NCBI GenBank assembly: GCA_045601805.1
Contig: JAZSAJ010000013.1
Span: forward strand, 1-46,773
Origin: SIG607 sp045601805
GTDB taxonomy: Bacteria; Bacillota; Clostridia; Oscillospirales; Acutalibacteraceae
Direction of reading: 5' to 3'
Length of the DNA: 46,773 nucleotides
The notes beneath the pieces are model-generated. The model was not told where the DNA came from and made no database searches. It saw only the letters and a program-made list of their open reading frames with translations. Shown in pieces: positions 15,627 through 23,529 of the stretch. A program made the position numbers and the translations under genes. Within the stretch, counting starts at the first letter, position 1; every line of letters starts with the position of its first letter.

Positions 15627-16756
15627 TGGCAAAGAATAAAATTAAATGGAAACATTATACAAACTATGTTGCAGTTGCTATATGTACTGTGGTTTTCGGC
15701 GCAATGTCTTTTTCGGGCATGCTTGCCGCTTCTACCTTGTATCTCCTTGAAAAAATAGCAATTTCTATTATGTTGGCAGTGTCATTATCGGTTGTTGTTG
15801 GCTTTTTGGGTGAACTGTCTTTAGGCCATGCCGGTTTTATGTGCGTTGGCGCTTACCTTGGCGGTAAAGCTTCTTGCCTTTTGGAACCAATTCTTGGCAA
15901 CGGCATTATAACCCTTTTAATATCGGTTGTAATTGGCGGTGCGGTTGCGGCCTTGTGCGGTATTGTTATTGGCCTTCCTGCTTTGCGCCTAAAGGGTGAC
16001 TATCTTGCTATTGTTACCTTGGCTTTCGGCGAAATTGTTCGTTCTATATTTATGAACTCAAGCGACGAAAGTTTTGGCGGTTCTTTGGGTCTTTCTACAC
16101 CAAGATACGATAAAAATACACTTTTTATTATTGCTCTTGTGCTTGTTCTTATCTGCCTTGCCGTAATTCAAAACCTTATTCGTTCTAAACACGGCCGTGC
16201 CATAACAAGTATTCGCGATAACGAAATTGCAGCACGCGCAACAGGTATAAATGTAACAAAATATAAACTGTCTGTTTTTACCGTTTCGGCTTTCTTTGCC
16301 GGTATTGCGGGTGTTCTTTACAGTTTTTCAAACTATAATGTTCAAAGTTTAAAATTCAGTTATAACTATTCTATTGAAATTCTTGTAATGGTTGTTTTGG
16401 GCGGTATGGGTAGTATTAACGGCTCAATTATTGCCGCTACACTTATAACCTATCTTGACACCGCGCTTCAAACCGTTTTAACGGGCGATTTGGCTGTGCT
16501 TCAAGATTTGCTTTATGCGCTTATTCTTATTGCGGTTGTTATTTATAACAATGCGCCCGGCCTTAAAGGTTTTAGGGAAACATATAATGTTTCTAAACTT
16601 TTTGCAAGATTTAAAAAGCACGACCCTGCTAACCAGTTAGACGACGAAGCAAAATGGGACCGCGTACCCACCAAAATTGAAATGAACGAAATATTATCGG
16701 TTGATTTGCAACCCCAAATGTCAACCGTTGACCCCGATAAAAAGGAGGGTAAATAA
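15626..16756 (+). CDS. livM: branched-chain amino acid ABC transporter permease LivM
   Basis: A 376-residue second permease. LSLGHAGFMCVGAYLG, LRLKGDYLAIVTLAFGEI and GGMGSINGSIIAA are conserved LivM motifs. About nine to ten transmembrane segments are followed by a hydrophilic C-terminal tail of about 60 residues, longer than in many relatives. Overlaps of one base with both neighbours suggest coupled translation; GGAGGG for livG is inside this gene. Confidence 0.93.
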   Translation: MAKNKIKWKHYTNYVAVAICTVVFGAMSFSGMLAASTLYLLEKIAISIMLAVSLSVVVGFLGELSLGHAGFMCVGAYLGGKASCLLEPILGNGIITLLISVVIGGAVAALCGIVIGLPALRLKGDYLAIVTLAFGEIVRSIFMNSSDESFGGSLGLSTPRYDKNTLFIIALVLVLICLAVIQNLIRSKHGRAITSIRDNEIAARATGINVTKYKLSVFTVSAFFAGIAGVLYSFSNYNVQSLKFSYNYSIEILVMVVLGGMGSINGSIIAATLITYLDTALQTVLTGDLAVLQDLLYALILIAVVIYNNAPGLKGFRETYNVSKLFARFKKHDPANQLDDEAKWDRVPTKIEMNEILSVDLQPQMSTVDPDKKEGK

Positions 16757-17526
16757 TGTCTGAAATTATCCTCAAAACCGAAAATTTGGGTATTTCATTT
16801 GGCGGTCTTAAAGCCGTTCAGAATGTAAATATTGAAATTAAGAAAAAACAACTTTACGGTCTTGTTGGCCCTAACGGTGCCGGCAAAACCACCGTATTTA
16901 ATATTTTAACCGGCGTATATCAACCCACAACAGGTAAATTCTATTTGTGTGGCGAAGATTTAACGGGTAAAAAACAAGAAGCAATTAACCACAAAGGTAT
17001 TGCAAGAACATTCCAAAACATTCGCTTGTTTAACAATATGACTGTTATAAGAAATGTTTTGGTTGGTCTTCATAATCAACCCGAATTCAAGTGCAGCATG
17101 ATTGAAAGTATGCTTCGTTTGCCCCGTCACTTTAAGGTTGAAAAGGCAATGCGAGAACGCGCAAAAGAAATTTTGCGTATTGTTGATTTAGAAGAAGAGC
17201 GCAATTTCCTTTCTTGCAATCTTCCTTACGGCAAACAAAGAAAACTTGAAATTGCACGCGCTTTGGCAACAAACCCAAAACTTCTTTTATTAGATGAACC
17301 TGCTGCCGGTATGAACCCTCACGAAACCGAAGAACTTATGAAAATAATTACCCGTATTCGTGATGAATTTGATATGACAATATTGCTTATTGAACACGAT
17401 ATGAAGTTTGTGTCGGGCCTTTGCGATGAAGTAACGGTATTAAACTTTGGCACAACTTTGGCTCAGGGCGATACCAAAACCGCGCTTAATGACCCCGAAG
17501 TTATTAAGGCATATATTGGAGGATAA
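16756..17526 (+). CDS. livG: branched-chain amino acid ABC transporter ATPase LivG
   Basis: 256 residues with Walker A GPNGAGKT (38-45), a Q-loop (TFQNIRLFNNMT), Walker B LLLLDEPAAGMNP and a switch His in LIEHDMKFV. The signature motif is the LivG-type variant YGKQRKLEIARAL rather than LSGGQ. It is cytoplasmic, partnered with LivF, and overlaps livM by one base. Confidence 0.95.
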   Translation: MSEIILKTENLGISFGGLKAVQNVNIEIKKKQLYGLVGPNGAGKTTVFNILTGVYQPTTGKFYLCGEDLTGKKQEAINHKGIARTFQNIRLFNNMTVIRNVLVGLHNQPEFKCSMIESMLRLPRHFKVEKAMRERAKEILRIVDLEEERNFLSCNLPYGKQRKLEIARALATNPKLLLLDEPAAGMNPHETEELMKIITRIRDEFDMTILLIEHDMKFVSGLCDEVTVLNFGTTLAQGDTKTALNDPEVIKAYIGG

Positions 17527-17530
17527 CGCT

Positions 17531-18241
17531 ATGGCATTACTTGAAGTTAAAGATTTACAGGTTTACTACGGCGTTATTCAGGCGCTTAAGGGTATAAGTT
17601 TTGAAGTAAACGAAGGCGAAATTGTTACCCTTATTGGCGCAAACGGTGCAGGCAAAACCACCACAATGCAGTCTATTATTGGCCTTATTCCCATTAAAAG
17701 CGGCAGCGTTGTTTTTGACGGTAAAGATATTACAAAAACTCCTTGCCATAAAATTGTGCATCTTGGTATGGCACAGGTTCCCGAAGGACGCCGTGTTTTC
17801 CAAGAACTTACTGTTTACGAAAATCTTTTAATGGGCGGTTTTTCAAACAACGATAAAGCGCAAATAAAGCGCGATATTGAAGGCATTTACACCCGTTTCC
17901 CACGCCTTGCAGAAAGAAGAAATCAAATTGCAGGTACACTTTCGGGCGGTGAACAGCAAATGCTTGCAATGGGTAGGGCAATGATGAGCCACCCAAAACT
18001 TTTATTATTAGACGAGCCCTCAATGGGCCTTTCCCCTTTGCTTGTTGACCAGGTTTTTGAAATTATAAAAGATTTCAGAAACGACGGCACAACCGTTTTG
18101 TTGGTTGAACAGAATGCAGGTAAATCTCTTGCAATATCCGATAGGGCTTATGTTTTGGAACTTGGCTCTATTGCGCTTTCGGGCACAGGAAAAGAACTTG
18201 CATCAAGCGAAGAGGTTAAAAAGGCATATTTAGGAGGATAA
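17531..18241 (+). CDS. livF: branched-chain amino acid ABC transporter ATPase LivF
   Basis: 236 residues. Walker A GANGAGKT (36-43), signature LSGGEQQMLAMGRAM, Walker B LLLLDEPSMGLSP. The ATG at 17531 follows GGAGGA with good spacing; the open frame upstream lies within livG. It is the last gene of the transporter and ends 3 bases before the Mrp-family gene, which has its own GGAGG inside livF. Confidence 0.95.
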   Translation: MALLEVKDLQVYYGVIQALKGISFEVNEGEIVTLIGANGAGKTTTMQSIIGLIPIKSGSVVFDGKDITKTPCHKIVHLGMAQVPEGRRVFQELTVYENLLMGGFSNNDKAQIKRDIEGIYTRFPRLAERRNQIAGTLSGGEQQMLAMGRAMMSHPKLLLLDEPSMGLSPLLVDQVFEIIKDFRNDGTTVLLVEQNAGKSLAISDRAYVLELGSIALSGTGKELASSEEVKKAYLGG

Positions 18242-18244
18242 AAA

Positions 18245-19075
18245 ATGAGCGAAGCAAATGCAAATTGTTCGGGCAACTGCTCAAGTTGTTCTGCAAGTTG
18301 CGGTGAGCGCAAAGAAAGTTTTATTGAGCCCACCAAAGAAGTAAATAAAATTAAACATGTAATTGGTGTTGTAAGCGGTAAAGGCGGCGTTGGTAAATCA
18401 ATGGTAACTTCGCTTTTGGCGGTTGCTATGAAAAGGTTAGGCAAAGAAGTTGCCGTGCTTGATGCCGATATAACCGGCCCGTCAATTCCAAAATCGTTTG
18501 GAATAACCGGCCGCGCCGAAGGCAGTGAACTTGGTATTTTCCCTGCCTTAACCAAAAACGGCATAAAGGTTATGTCAATAAACCTTTTGCTTGAAGACCC
18601 AGAAAGCCCTGTTGTTTGGCGCGGACCTGTAATTGCAGGCGCGGTAAAACAGTTTTGGAGCGATGTTGTGTGGAACGATGTTGACTATATGTTTGTTGAC
18701 TGCCCTCCCGGTACTGGCGATGTTCCGCTTACTGTTTTTCAGTCGCTTCCGCTTGACGGCGTAATCATTGTAACATCTCCTCAGGACCTTGTTTCAATGA
18801 TTGTTAAAAAGGCATATAAAATGGCCGAAATGATGAATATTCCCGTTTTGGGCATTGTTGAAAATATGAGTTATGTTAAATGCCCTGATTGCGGTAAAAA
18901 AATTGAAATTTTTGCTTCCGGCAAAACCGAAAGCGTTGCCGATGAACTTGGTGTACCGCTTTTGGGCAAACTTCCTATTGATAAAGATTTAGCAAGTCTT
19001 ATAGATAACGGCTGTATAGAACTTTTAAAAGAAGATTTACTGCCCGACGCCACAGAAAAATTATTAAAACTTTAA
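18245..19075 (+). CDS. mrp: Mrp/NBP35 family Fe-S cluster carrier ATPase
   Basis: A 276-residue P-loop ATPase that carries and transfers Fe-S clusters. The deviant Walker A GKGGVGKS is at 45-52, VDCPPGTGD is at 151-159, and the cluster-binding CPDC is at Cys213/Cys216. A Cys-rich N-terminus (Cys8, 12, 15, 19) resembles the extra N-terminal motif of NBP35-type proteins, although its spacing differs. It sits 3 bases after livF and is probably co-transcribed, with no obvious functional link to the transporter. A strong terminator follows. Confidence 0.93.
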   Translation: MSEANANCSGNCSSCSASCGERKESFIEPTKEVNKIKHVIGVVSGKGGVGKSMVTSLLAVAMKRLGKEVAVLDADITGPSIPKSFGITGRAEGSELGIFPALTKNGIKVMSINLLLEDPESPVVWRGPVIAGAVKQFWSDVVWNDVDYMFVDCPPGTGDVPLTVFQSLPLDGVIIVTSPQDLVSMIVKKAYKMAEMMNIPVLGIVENMSYVKCPDCGKKIEIFASGKTESVADELGVPLLGKLPIDKDLASLIDNGCIELLKEDLLPDATEKLLKL

Positions 19076-19076
19076 A

Positions 19077-19102
19077 AAAAGCACCCATTGGGTGCTTTTT
19101 TT
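19077..19102. terminator. terminator after mrp
   Basis: A-rich stretch, GCACCC/GGGTGC stem with 4-base loop and T run. The A/T flanks let it work for the convergent gene as well. Confidence 0.88.
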
Positions 19103-19691
19103 AACCAATAAAATAACCGTTTTCGGTGTAAATAAGCGAACAAAAAAGAGTTGGCGAAAATTCTTTTGGGCAAACTTCTGTAAGTTCATTTGGCAAGACT
19201 GCACAGGGGTTTTCGTTTTCGCCTAAAATTCTGTCGCAAAAAATACCGCTTTTAAAAACGCGGGGCAACACACCGCAGTTTTCAAAAAGTTTTTGACCAA
19301 AACAAGAAAACAGTTCTTGGCTTAAATAAAGTTGTTTTGAATATCGGCAAATTTGCTCAATATCCTTAAAATCGGCTTGGCAGTTAATGTAAACATTTTC
19401 GGCCTTTTTTGTTTTAAGGTCGTTTATAATTCTTTTTACACAAAGTTTTAGCCTGTAGTTTTCATTTGGCTGTTCGTTTGCTGTGTGAAAAGCAGTGCCA
19501 AAATTTTTTATAAAAAGTTTTTTTGCCTTTTTTTCTGAACAAAAGTGGTTAACGGTGTAAATTTCTATTTCTCCGTAATTGGTTTTAAAATGTTCCTTTT
19601 CAACATAATTTTTTCGTTTTAATATAAAAATTTCTCTTTTTTGCTGTTTGCTTATTTTTTTATAAACCACCGCCTTTAAAATAACCCTCAC
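19101..19691 (-). CDS. hypothetical protein
   Basis: A 196-residue basic, Lys- and Cys-containing protein that I do not recognise. No signal peptide or transmembrane segment is visible, so it is probably cytoplasmic. The central part (VNHFCSEKKAKKLFIKNFG, VYINCQADFKD) suggests alternating strands and helices, and the C-terminus ends in a hydrophobic strand. The GTG start at 19691 follows AAGGA; a GTG a little downstream is possible. It is convergent with mrp and divergent from the sugar transferase gene, so it forms its own unit. Confidence 0.7.
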   Translation of the reverse strand: MRVILKAVVYKKISKQQKREIFILKRKNYVEKEHFKTNYGEIEIYTVNHFCSEKKAKKLFIKNFGTAFHTANEQPNENYRLKLCVKRIINDLKTKKAENVYINCQADFKDIEQICRYSKQLYLSQELFSCFGQKLFENCGVLPRVFKSGIFCDRILGENENPCAVLPNELTEVCPKEFSPTLFCSLIYTENGYFIG

Positions 19692-19707
19692 CTTATTCCT
19701 TTATTAC

Positions 19708-19736
19708 TTGACAAAACGGCATAAAAGTATATACTT
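19708..19736 (+). promoter_or_regulatory. probable promoter of the sugar transferase gene
   Basis: A perfect -35 TTGACA is followed at usual distance by an A/T-rich region (ATACTT at 17-base spacing, or TATACT at 15). The -10 is not well defined. Confidence 0.4.
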
Positions 19737-19789
19737 AATATATAAATATCCTTAAATAATGAAATAAATTCCTTGTTTTCGGGGTTGCT

Positions 19790-21151
19790 ATGAAATTACT
19801 TGTTAAATTCAGAAAAACGGTTATGACCGTAATAAAAGCCCTTATTGTTATTTCAATGGCTTTGGGCTTTATGAGTGTGTGGTATAACCATTACGGCCAA
19901 ACCATTTACAGTATGCGCGGTAATTACGTTGTGCTTTTTTCGTATTTGCTTTTGTTTTTGCTTTTTGCAGAACTTTACGGCGGTTTCCGTATTGGCGTTT
20001 ACCGTTTGCACGAAATAATTTACAGTCTTTCGCTTTCTGCGTTTATAACCAATGTGTTTATTTATCTTGAATTTTCGCTTATTTCAAGAAACTTAGTAAG
20101 CGTAAGGTACTTTGTTTTAAGTTTTCTTTACCAAATATTTGTTATTTGTATTGGTTCTTACTGTGCCAACACCGTTTATTTTAAACTTTATCCGGCGCGA
20201 AAAATGCTTGCAATTTTTGCCGAAGACGAAGAGGGAATTAAAGTAATTCGCAAAATGTCTAAAATTCCCCGCCGTTTTAATATTGAACGCGGCGTTTCGG
20301 TTAATTTAACTTCTATCGCGGAAATTAAGGCGCTTATTGATAAATACGAAGCGGTTGTGCTTTGCGATTTTGATAAGCAAAAGAAAAACGAACTTTTGCA
20401 TTACTGTTACGCAAATAGCAAGCGTACTTATGTTTTACCCTCAAGCACCGATGTTATTATTAAAAATTCCGATAACATTCAAATTTCCGATACCCCCATT
20501 TTAATGTGCCGCAACCAAGGAATTCGCCTTGAACAAGAAATGGTAAAGCGCGTTATGGATTTGGTGGTATCAATAATAGGAATTATTGTAACTTCCCCAA
20601 TAATGCTTATAACGGCAATAGCAATAAAAATTTGCGATGGCGGTCCTGTGTTTTTTAAGCAAAACCGCGTCACCAAAAACCGCAAAATTTTTAATGTTCT
20701 TAAATTTCGTTCAATGGTGCCCGATGCCGAAAAAGACGGCGCACAAAAAGCGACTGAGGGCGACAGCCGTATTACCCCTGTGGGCAAGGTTATAAGGGCT
20801 TGCAGAATAGATGAACTTCCGCAGCTTTTTAATATTTTGTTTGGCGATATGTCGCTTGTGGGCCCACGGCCTGAAAGAATTGAAAATGTTTATGAATATG
20901 TCGCGATGTATCCCGATTTCAATTTAAGGCATCGCGTTAAAGCAGGTCTTACGGGTTATGCTCAAATTTACGGAAAGTATAACACAACACCCGAAGACAA
21001 GTTAAAAATGGACCTAATATATATCGAACAATATTCGGTATTTATGGATATAAAACTTCTTTTTATGACCGTTAAAATACTTTTTATGAAAGAAAGTACC
21101 GAAGGGTTTAAACCTGTGTCAAAAAAAGAAATTACAAAAAAGGAGAAATAA
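19790..21151 (+). CDS. polyprenyl-phosphate sugar phosphotransferase (exopolysaccharide initiation)
   Basis: A 453-residue membrane enzyme that transfers a hexose-1-phosphate from a nucleotide sugar to undecaprenyl phosphate, the first step of a surface polysaccharide. N-terminal transmembrane helices (about 13-32, 44-62, 76-96, 106-128) precede a cytoplasmic CoA-binding-like domain (139-240). The C-terminal bacterial sugar transferase domain carries KRVMDLVVSIIG, KFRSM (305-309), DELPQLFN (341-348) and GPRP (358-361). The sugar is unknown. The nucleotidyltransferase gene begins 2 bases downstream and may supply its donor. Confidence 0.92.
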   Translation: MKLLVKFRKTVMTVIKALIVISMALGFMSVWYNHYGQTIYSMRGNYVVLFSYLLLFLLFAELYGGFRIGVYRLHEIIYSLSLSAFITNVFIYLEFSLISRNLVSVRYFVLSFLYQIFVICIGSYCANTVYFKLYPARKMLAIFAEDEEGIKVIRKMSKIPRRFNIERGVSVNLTSIAEIKALIDKYEAVVLCDFDKQKKNELLHYCYANSKRTYVLPSSTDVIIKNSDNIQISDTPILMCRNQGIRLEQEMVKRVMDLVVSIIGIIVTSPIMLITAIAIKICDGGPVFFKQNRVTKNRKIFNVLKFRSMVPDAEKDGAQKATEGDSRITPVGKVIRACRIDELPQLFNILFGDMSLVGPRPERIENVYEYVAMYPDFNLRHRVKAGLTGYAQIYGKYNTTPEDKLKMDLIYIEQYSVFMDIKLLFMTVKILFMKESTEGFKPVSKKEITKKEK

Positions 21152-21153
21152 TT

Positions 21154-22035
21154 ATGGAATTTAATGCAACACTTGTGGTAATGGCAGCAGGTATGGGTAG
21201 CCGTTTTGGCGGTTTAAAACAAATTGAACCCATTGGCAAAGGCGGAGAGGCACTTTTAGACTTTTCTGTTTACGATGCTATGGAAGCGGGTTTTAACAAA
21301 GTAGTTTTTGTTATTAAAAAAGAAATTGAAAAAGATTTCAAAGAAATTGTTGGTAAACGCATTGAAAAGAAAATTAAGGTTGAATATGCATACCAAGAAA
21401 AAGAAGATTTGCCGGGCGGCCTTGTTTGCCCTGCTACACGCGCAAAACCTTGGGGCACAACACAGGCAGTTTTAAGTTGCAAAGATGTTGTAAACGAACC
21501 CTTTGTTATTATTAATGCCGACGATTATTACGGCAAAAGCGCATTTAAAAAGATTTATGACCAATTAAAAGCCGATTCAAGCGACTACTGCATGGTTGGT
21601 TTCCGTCTTGAAAACACCCTTACCGAAAACGGCAGCGTTTCGCGCGGTGTTTGCAAAACCGAAAACGGTTATTTAAGCGATATTGACGAAGTTACAAAAA
21701 TTTACAGTGACTGCACATACGAAAATGCAGACGGAAGCAAAGGCCAGTTTGATAAAGATGCCGTTGTTTCAATGAATATGTGGGGACTTCAGCCCAATAT
21801 TTTTGCTCATTTAGAAGAAGCTTTTACAGAGTTCCTTAAAGAAAATCTTAACGAGCCCAAGAAAGAATGTTACATTCCCCTTGTAATTGGCGATTTAATT
21901 AAATCGGGCAAAGAAAAAGTAAAGGTTTTGGTAGCCGATGACAGATGGTACGGCGTTACATATCGCGAAGATAAAGATGCAGTAGTTGAAGCCATTGGTA
22001 AACTTGTAGATGCAGGTCTTTATGAAAACATATAA
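21154..22035 (+). CDS. sugar nucleotidyltransferase family protein
   Basis: A 293-residue protein of the nucleotidyl transferase superfamily, which forms NDP-sugars or related activated headgroups. The N-terminal signature AAGMGSRFGGLKQ (11-23) binds the nucleotide, and INADDYYG supplies the metal-binding Asp. It differs from RmlA and GalU in its GlxxK region, so the substrate is open; RmlA is otherwise missing from this window. It lies 2 bases behind the sugar transferase gene with GGAG inside that gene's end, so the pair is co-transcribed. Confidence 0.82.
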   Translation: MEFNATLVVMAAGMGSRFGGLKQIEPIGKGGEALLDFSVYDAMEAGFNKVVFVIKKEIEKDFKEIVGKRIEKKIKVEYAYQEKEDLPGGLVCPATRAKPWGTTQAVLSCKDVVNEPFVIINADDYYGKSAFKKIYDQLKADSSDYCMVGFRLENTLTENGSVSRGVCKTENGYLSDIDEVTKIYSDCTYENADGSKGQFDKDAVVSMNMWGLQPNIFAHLEEAFTEFLKENLNEPKKECYIPLVIGDLIKSGKEKVKVLVADDRWYGVTYREDKDAVVEAIGKLVDAGLYENI

Positions 22036-22064
22036 CAAAAACAATAAATTTGTTTAAATTTCCG

Positions 22065-22093
22065 TTGACATTGTTGTATAATTGTGATAAAAT
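22065..22093 (+). promoter_or_regulatory. sigma-A promoter of the dockerin gene at 22136
   Basis: Perfect -35 TTGACA, 17-base spacer, -10 TAAAAT. The predicted transcript start lies near 22100, which rules out the in-frame start at 22100 and supports ATG 22136. Confidence 0.75.
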
Positions 22094-22135
22094 AACAGTG
22101 TGAAATTATATGTTATTATGAAAGGTGCATATATT

Positions 22136-22786
22136 ATGAAAAAGTTTTTAGCATTATTCCTTTCTTTAGTGTTGGTTTTTGCCGTAGCAGGCGTTGCTTC
22201 TGCTGCAGGCGTAGACGACAACATCATTGATGCCGGCGATATCTTTGGCAATGCTGGTGTTTATTTTGATGAAACCGAAGTTCAGGTTGGCGGCAATGTT
22301 ACAGTTGATGTTAAAATTAAAAACAACGCCGGTTTTACAAAGTTGGTTATTACCGCTGAATCTAACGGCGTAACCTTAACCGACGCACAAGCCGTAGAAG
22401 GCACTACTGTTACTCGCGAAGGCAGTGTTGTTACTGTATTGGCTGACCCTGCTTTTGTAGGCCAAGATGCTGTGGTTGTAAAACTTCAGTTCACCGGTGC
22501 AGCAGAAGGCAAAACGGCTGTTGCTCTTAGCTTAGCTGCGTTTGTTGGCGACAACGAATTTGACACTGCTAAAGTAAATTCTTATATTACCGTTAAACCT
22601 GCATACACAGTTGGTGATATTGATAACAACGGTGAAATTGATGTTGTTGACTTGGCTCTTTTAAAGAAACATGTTGCAGGTCTTGAAATCCTTGACAACC
22701 CCGAAGTTGGCAATATGGACGGAAACGATATAGTTGATGTAGTTGACCTTGCTGTCTTAAAGAAACAAGTTGCAGGTATTGAATAA
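22136..22786 (+). CDS. small secreted cohesin-like/dockerin protein
   Basis: 216 residues: signal peptide (1-24, ASA cleavage-like), a cohesin-like beta-sandwich (about 38-152, starting VYFDETEVQVGGNVTVDVKIKNN) and a type I dockerin (157-216) with two loops (DIDNNGEIDVVD and NMDGNDIVDVVD), each followed by LALLKK or LAVLKK and VAG. It consists of little more than one potential receptor domain and one potential ligand domain. It is monocistronic with a strong promoter and terminator, and its favourable codon use fits an abundant structural surface protein. True cohesin activity is inferred, not shown. Confidence 0.85.
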   Translation: MKKFLALFLSLVLVFAVAGVASAAGVDDNIIDAGDIFGNAGVYFDETEVQVGGNVTVDVKIKNNAGFTKLVITAESNGVTLTDAQAVEGTTVTREGSVVTVLADPAFVGQDAVVVKLQFTGAAEGKTAVALSLAAFVGDNEFDTAKVNSYITVKPAYTVGDIDNNGEIDVVDLALLKKHVAGLEILDNPEVGNMDGNDIVDVVDLAVLKKQVAGIE

Positions 22787-22808
22787 TTAGAATTTAATTA
22801 CTAACTTT

Positions 22809-22836
22809 AAGGGCGGTTTTCCGCCCTTTTATTTTT
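22809..22836 (+). terminator. terminator after 22136-22786
   Basis: Perfect 8-bp GC-rich stem AAGGGCGG/CCGCCCTT with a TTTT loop and T-rich tail. Confidence 0.9.
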
Positions 22837-22917
22837 GCGGTAATAGTGCTTGTTTAAATTTACCTATTGATTTTCTTTAGTATATACTGTAAATTAAAAT
22901 ATAAAGGAGGGTGCGTG

Positions 22918-23517
22918 TTGAAAGCGTTAAAAGTTATATGTGTTTTTATGTGCTTTGTAATGTTGCTTTCTTTTACGGTTTCGGCACAAGAAAAAAGCGC
23001 AAATCTTGTTTTGCCCTCTTCTTTTGTGAATGTAAACGAAACTTTTTCGGTGGCATTAACCACCACCGCTGAAGAACCGTTTTTTGCCCACAGTTTTAAA
23101 ATTGAATTTGACAGCACAGCAGTACAACTGCTTACAACTGAAAACTGCAATATACTGCGTGATGGTGTGGCAAGGGTGGCGTTTTCTTGCTCTTCAACGA
23201 ATACCGTAACCACACAACTACAGTTTAAGGTGTTAAACCGAAAAGATGTTGTTTTTAAAATAAGTGAAATAACGGTGTCGGATGGTAATGAGGAATATTA
23301 TTTTGACGACATTTCGGCAACCTTTAACAATAGCCAAGCAAAAAAAGGCGATTTAGATTTAAACGGTGAAATTGATGTGGTTGACCTTGCGCTTCTTAAA
23401 AAGGAAGTTTCAGGGATAAGCCAAATAAATGATGAATATATATCCGATTACGATTCAAACGGAACTGTTGATGTGGTTGACCTTGCGCTTCTTAAAAAGT
23501 TTATTGCAGGATTATAA
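22918..23517 (+). CDS. small secreted cohesin-like/dockerin protein (second paralogue)
   Basis: 199 residues from TTG 22918, 7 bases behind a perfect AGGAGG; GTG 22915 is an alternative. Signal peptide 1-25, a cohesin-like domain (about 26-140, with FFAHSFKIEFDSTAVQLL) and a dockerin (145-199). The two dockerin segments share the identical string DVVDLALLKK. Its layout is the same as the protein encoded at 22136, so they are paralogues. The next dockerin gene begins 12 bases after its stop, giving a two-gene operon. Confidence 0.84.
   Translation: MKALKVICVFMCFVMLLSFTVSAQEKSANLVLPSSFVNVNETFSVALTTTAEEPFFAHSFKIEFDSTAVQLLTTENCNILRDGVARVAFSCSSTNTVTTQLQFKVLNRKDVVFKISEITVSDGNEEYYFDDISATFNNSQAKKGDLDLNGEIDVVDLALLKKEVSGISQINDEYISDYDSNGTVDVVDLALLKKFIAGL
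23372..23499 (+). repeat. 32-bp exact direct repeat inside the dockerin
   Basis: The same 32 bases occur at 23372-23403 and 23468-23499, 96 bases apart, encoding the core of both dockerin segments. Identity including synonymous positions points to recent conversion or duplication. Confidence 0.85.
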
Positions 23518-23529
23518 CAGGAGGGTACT

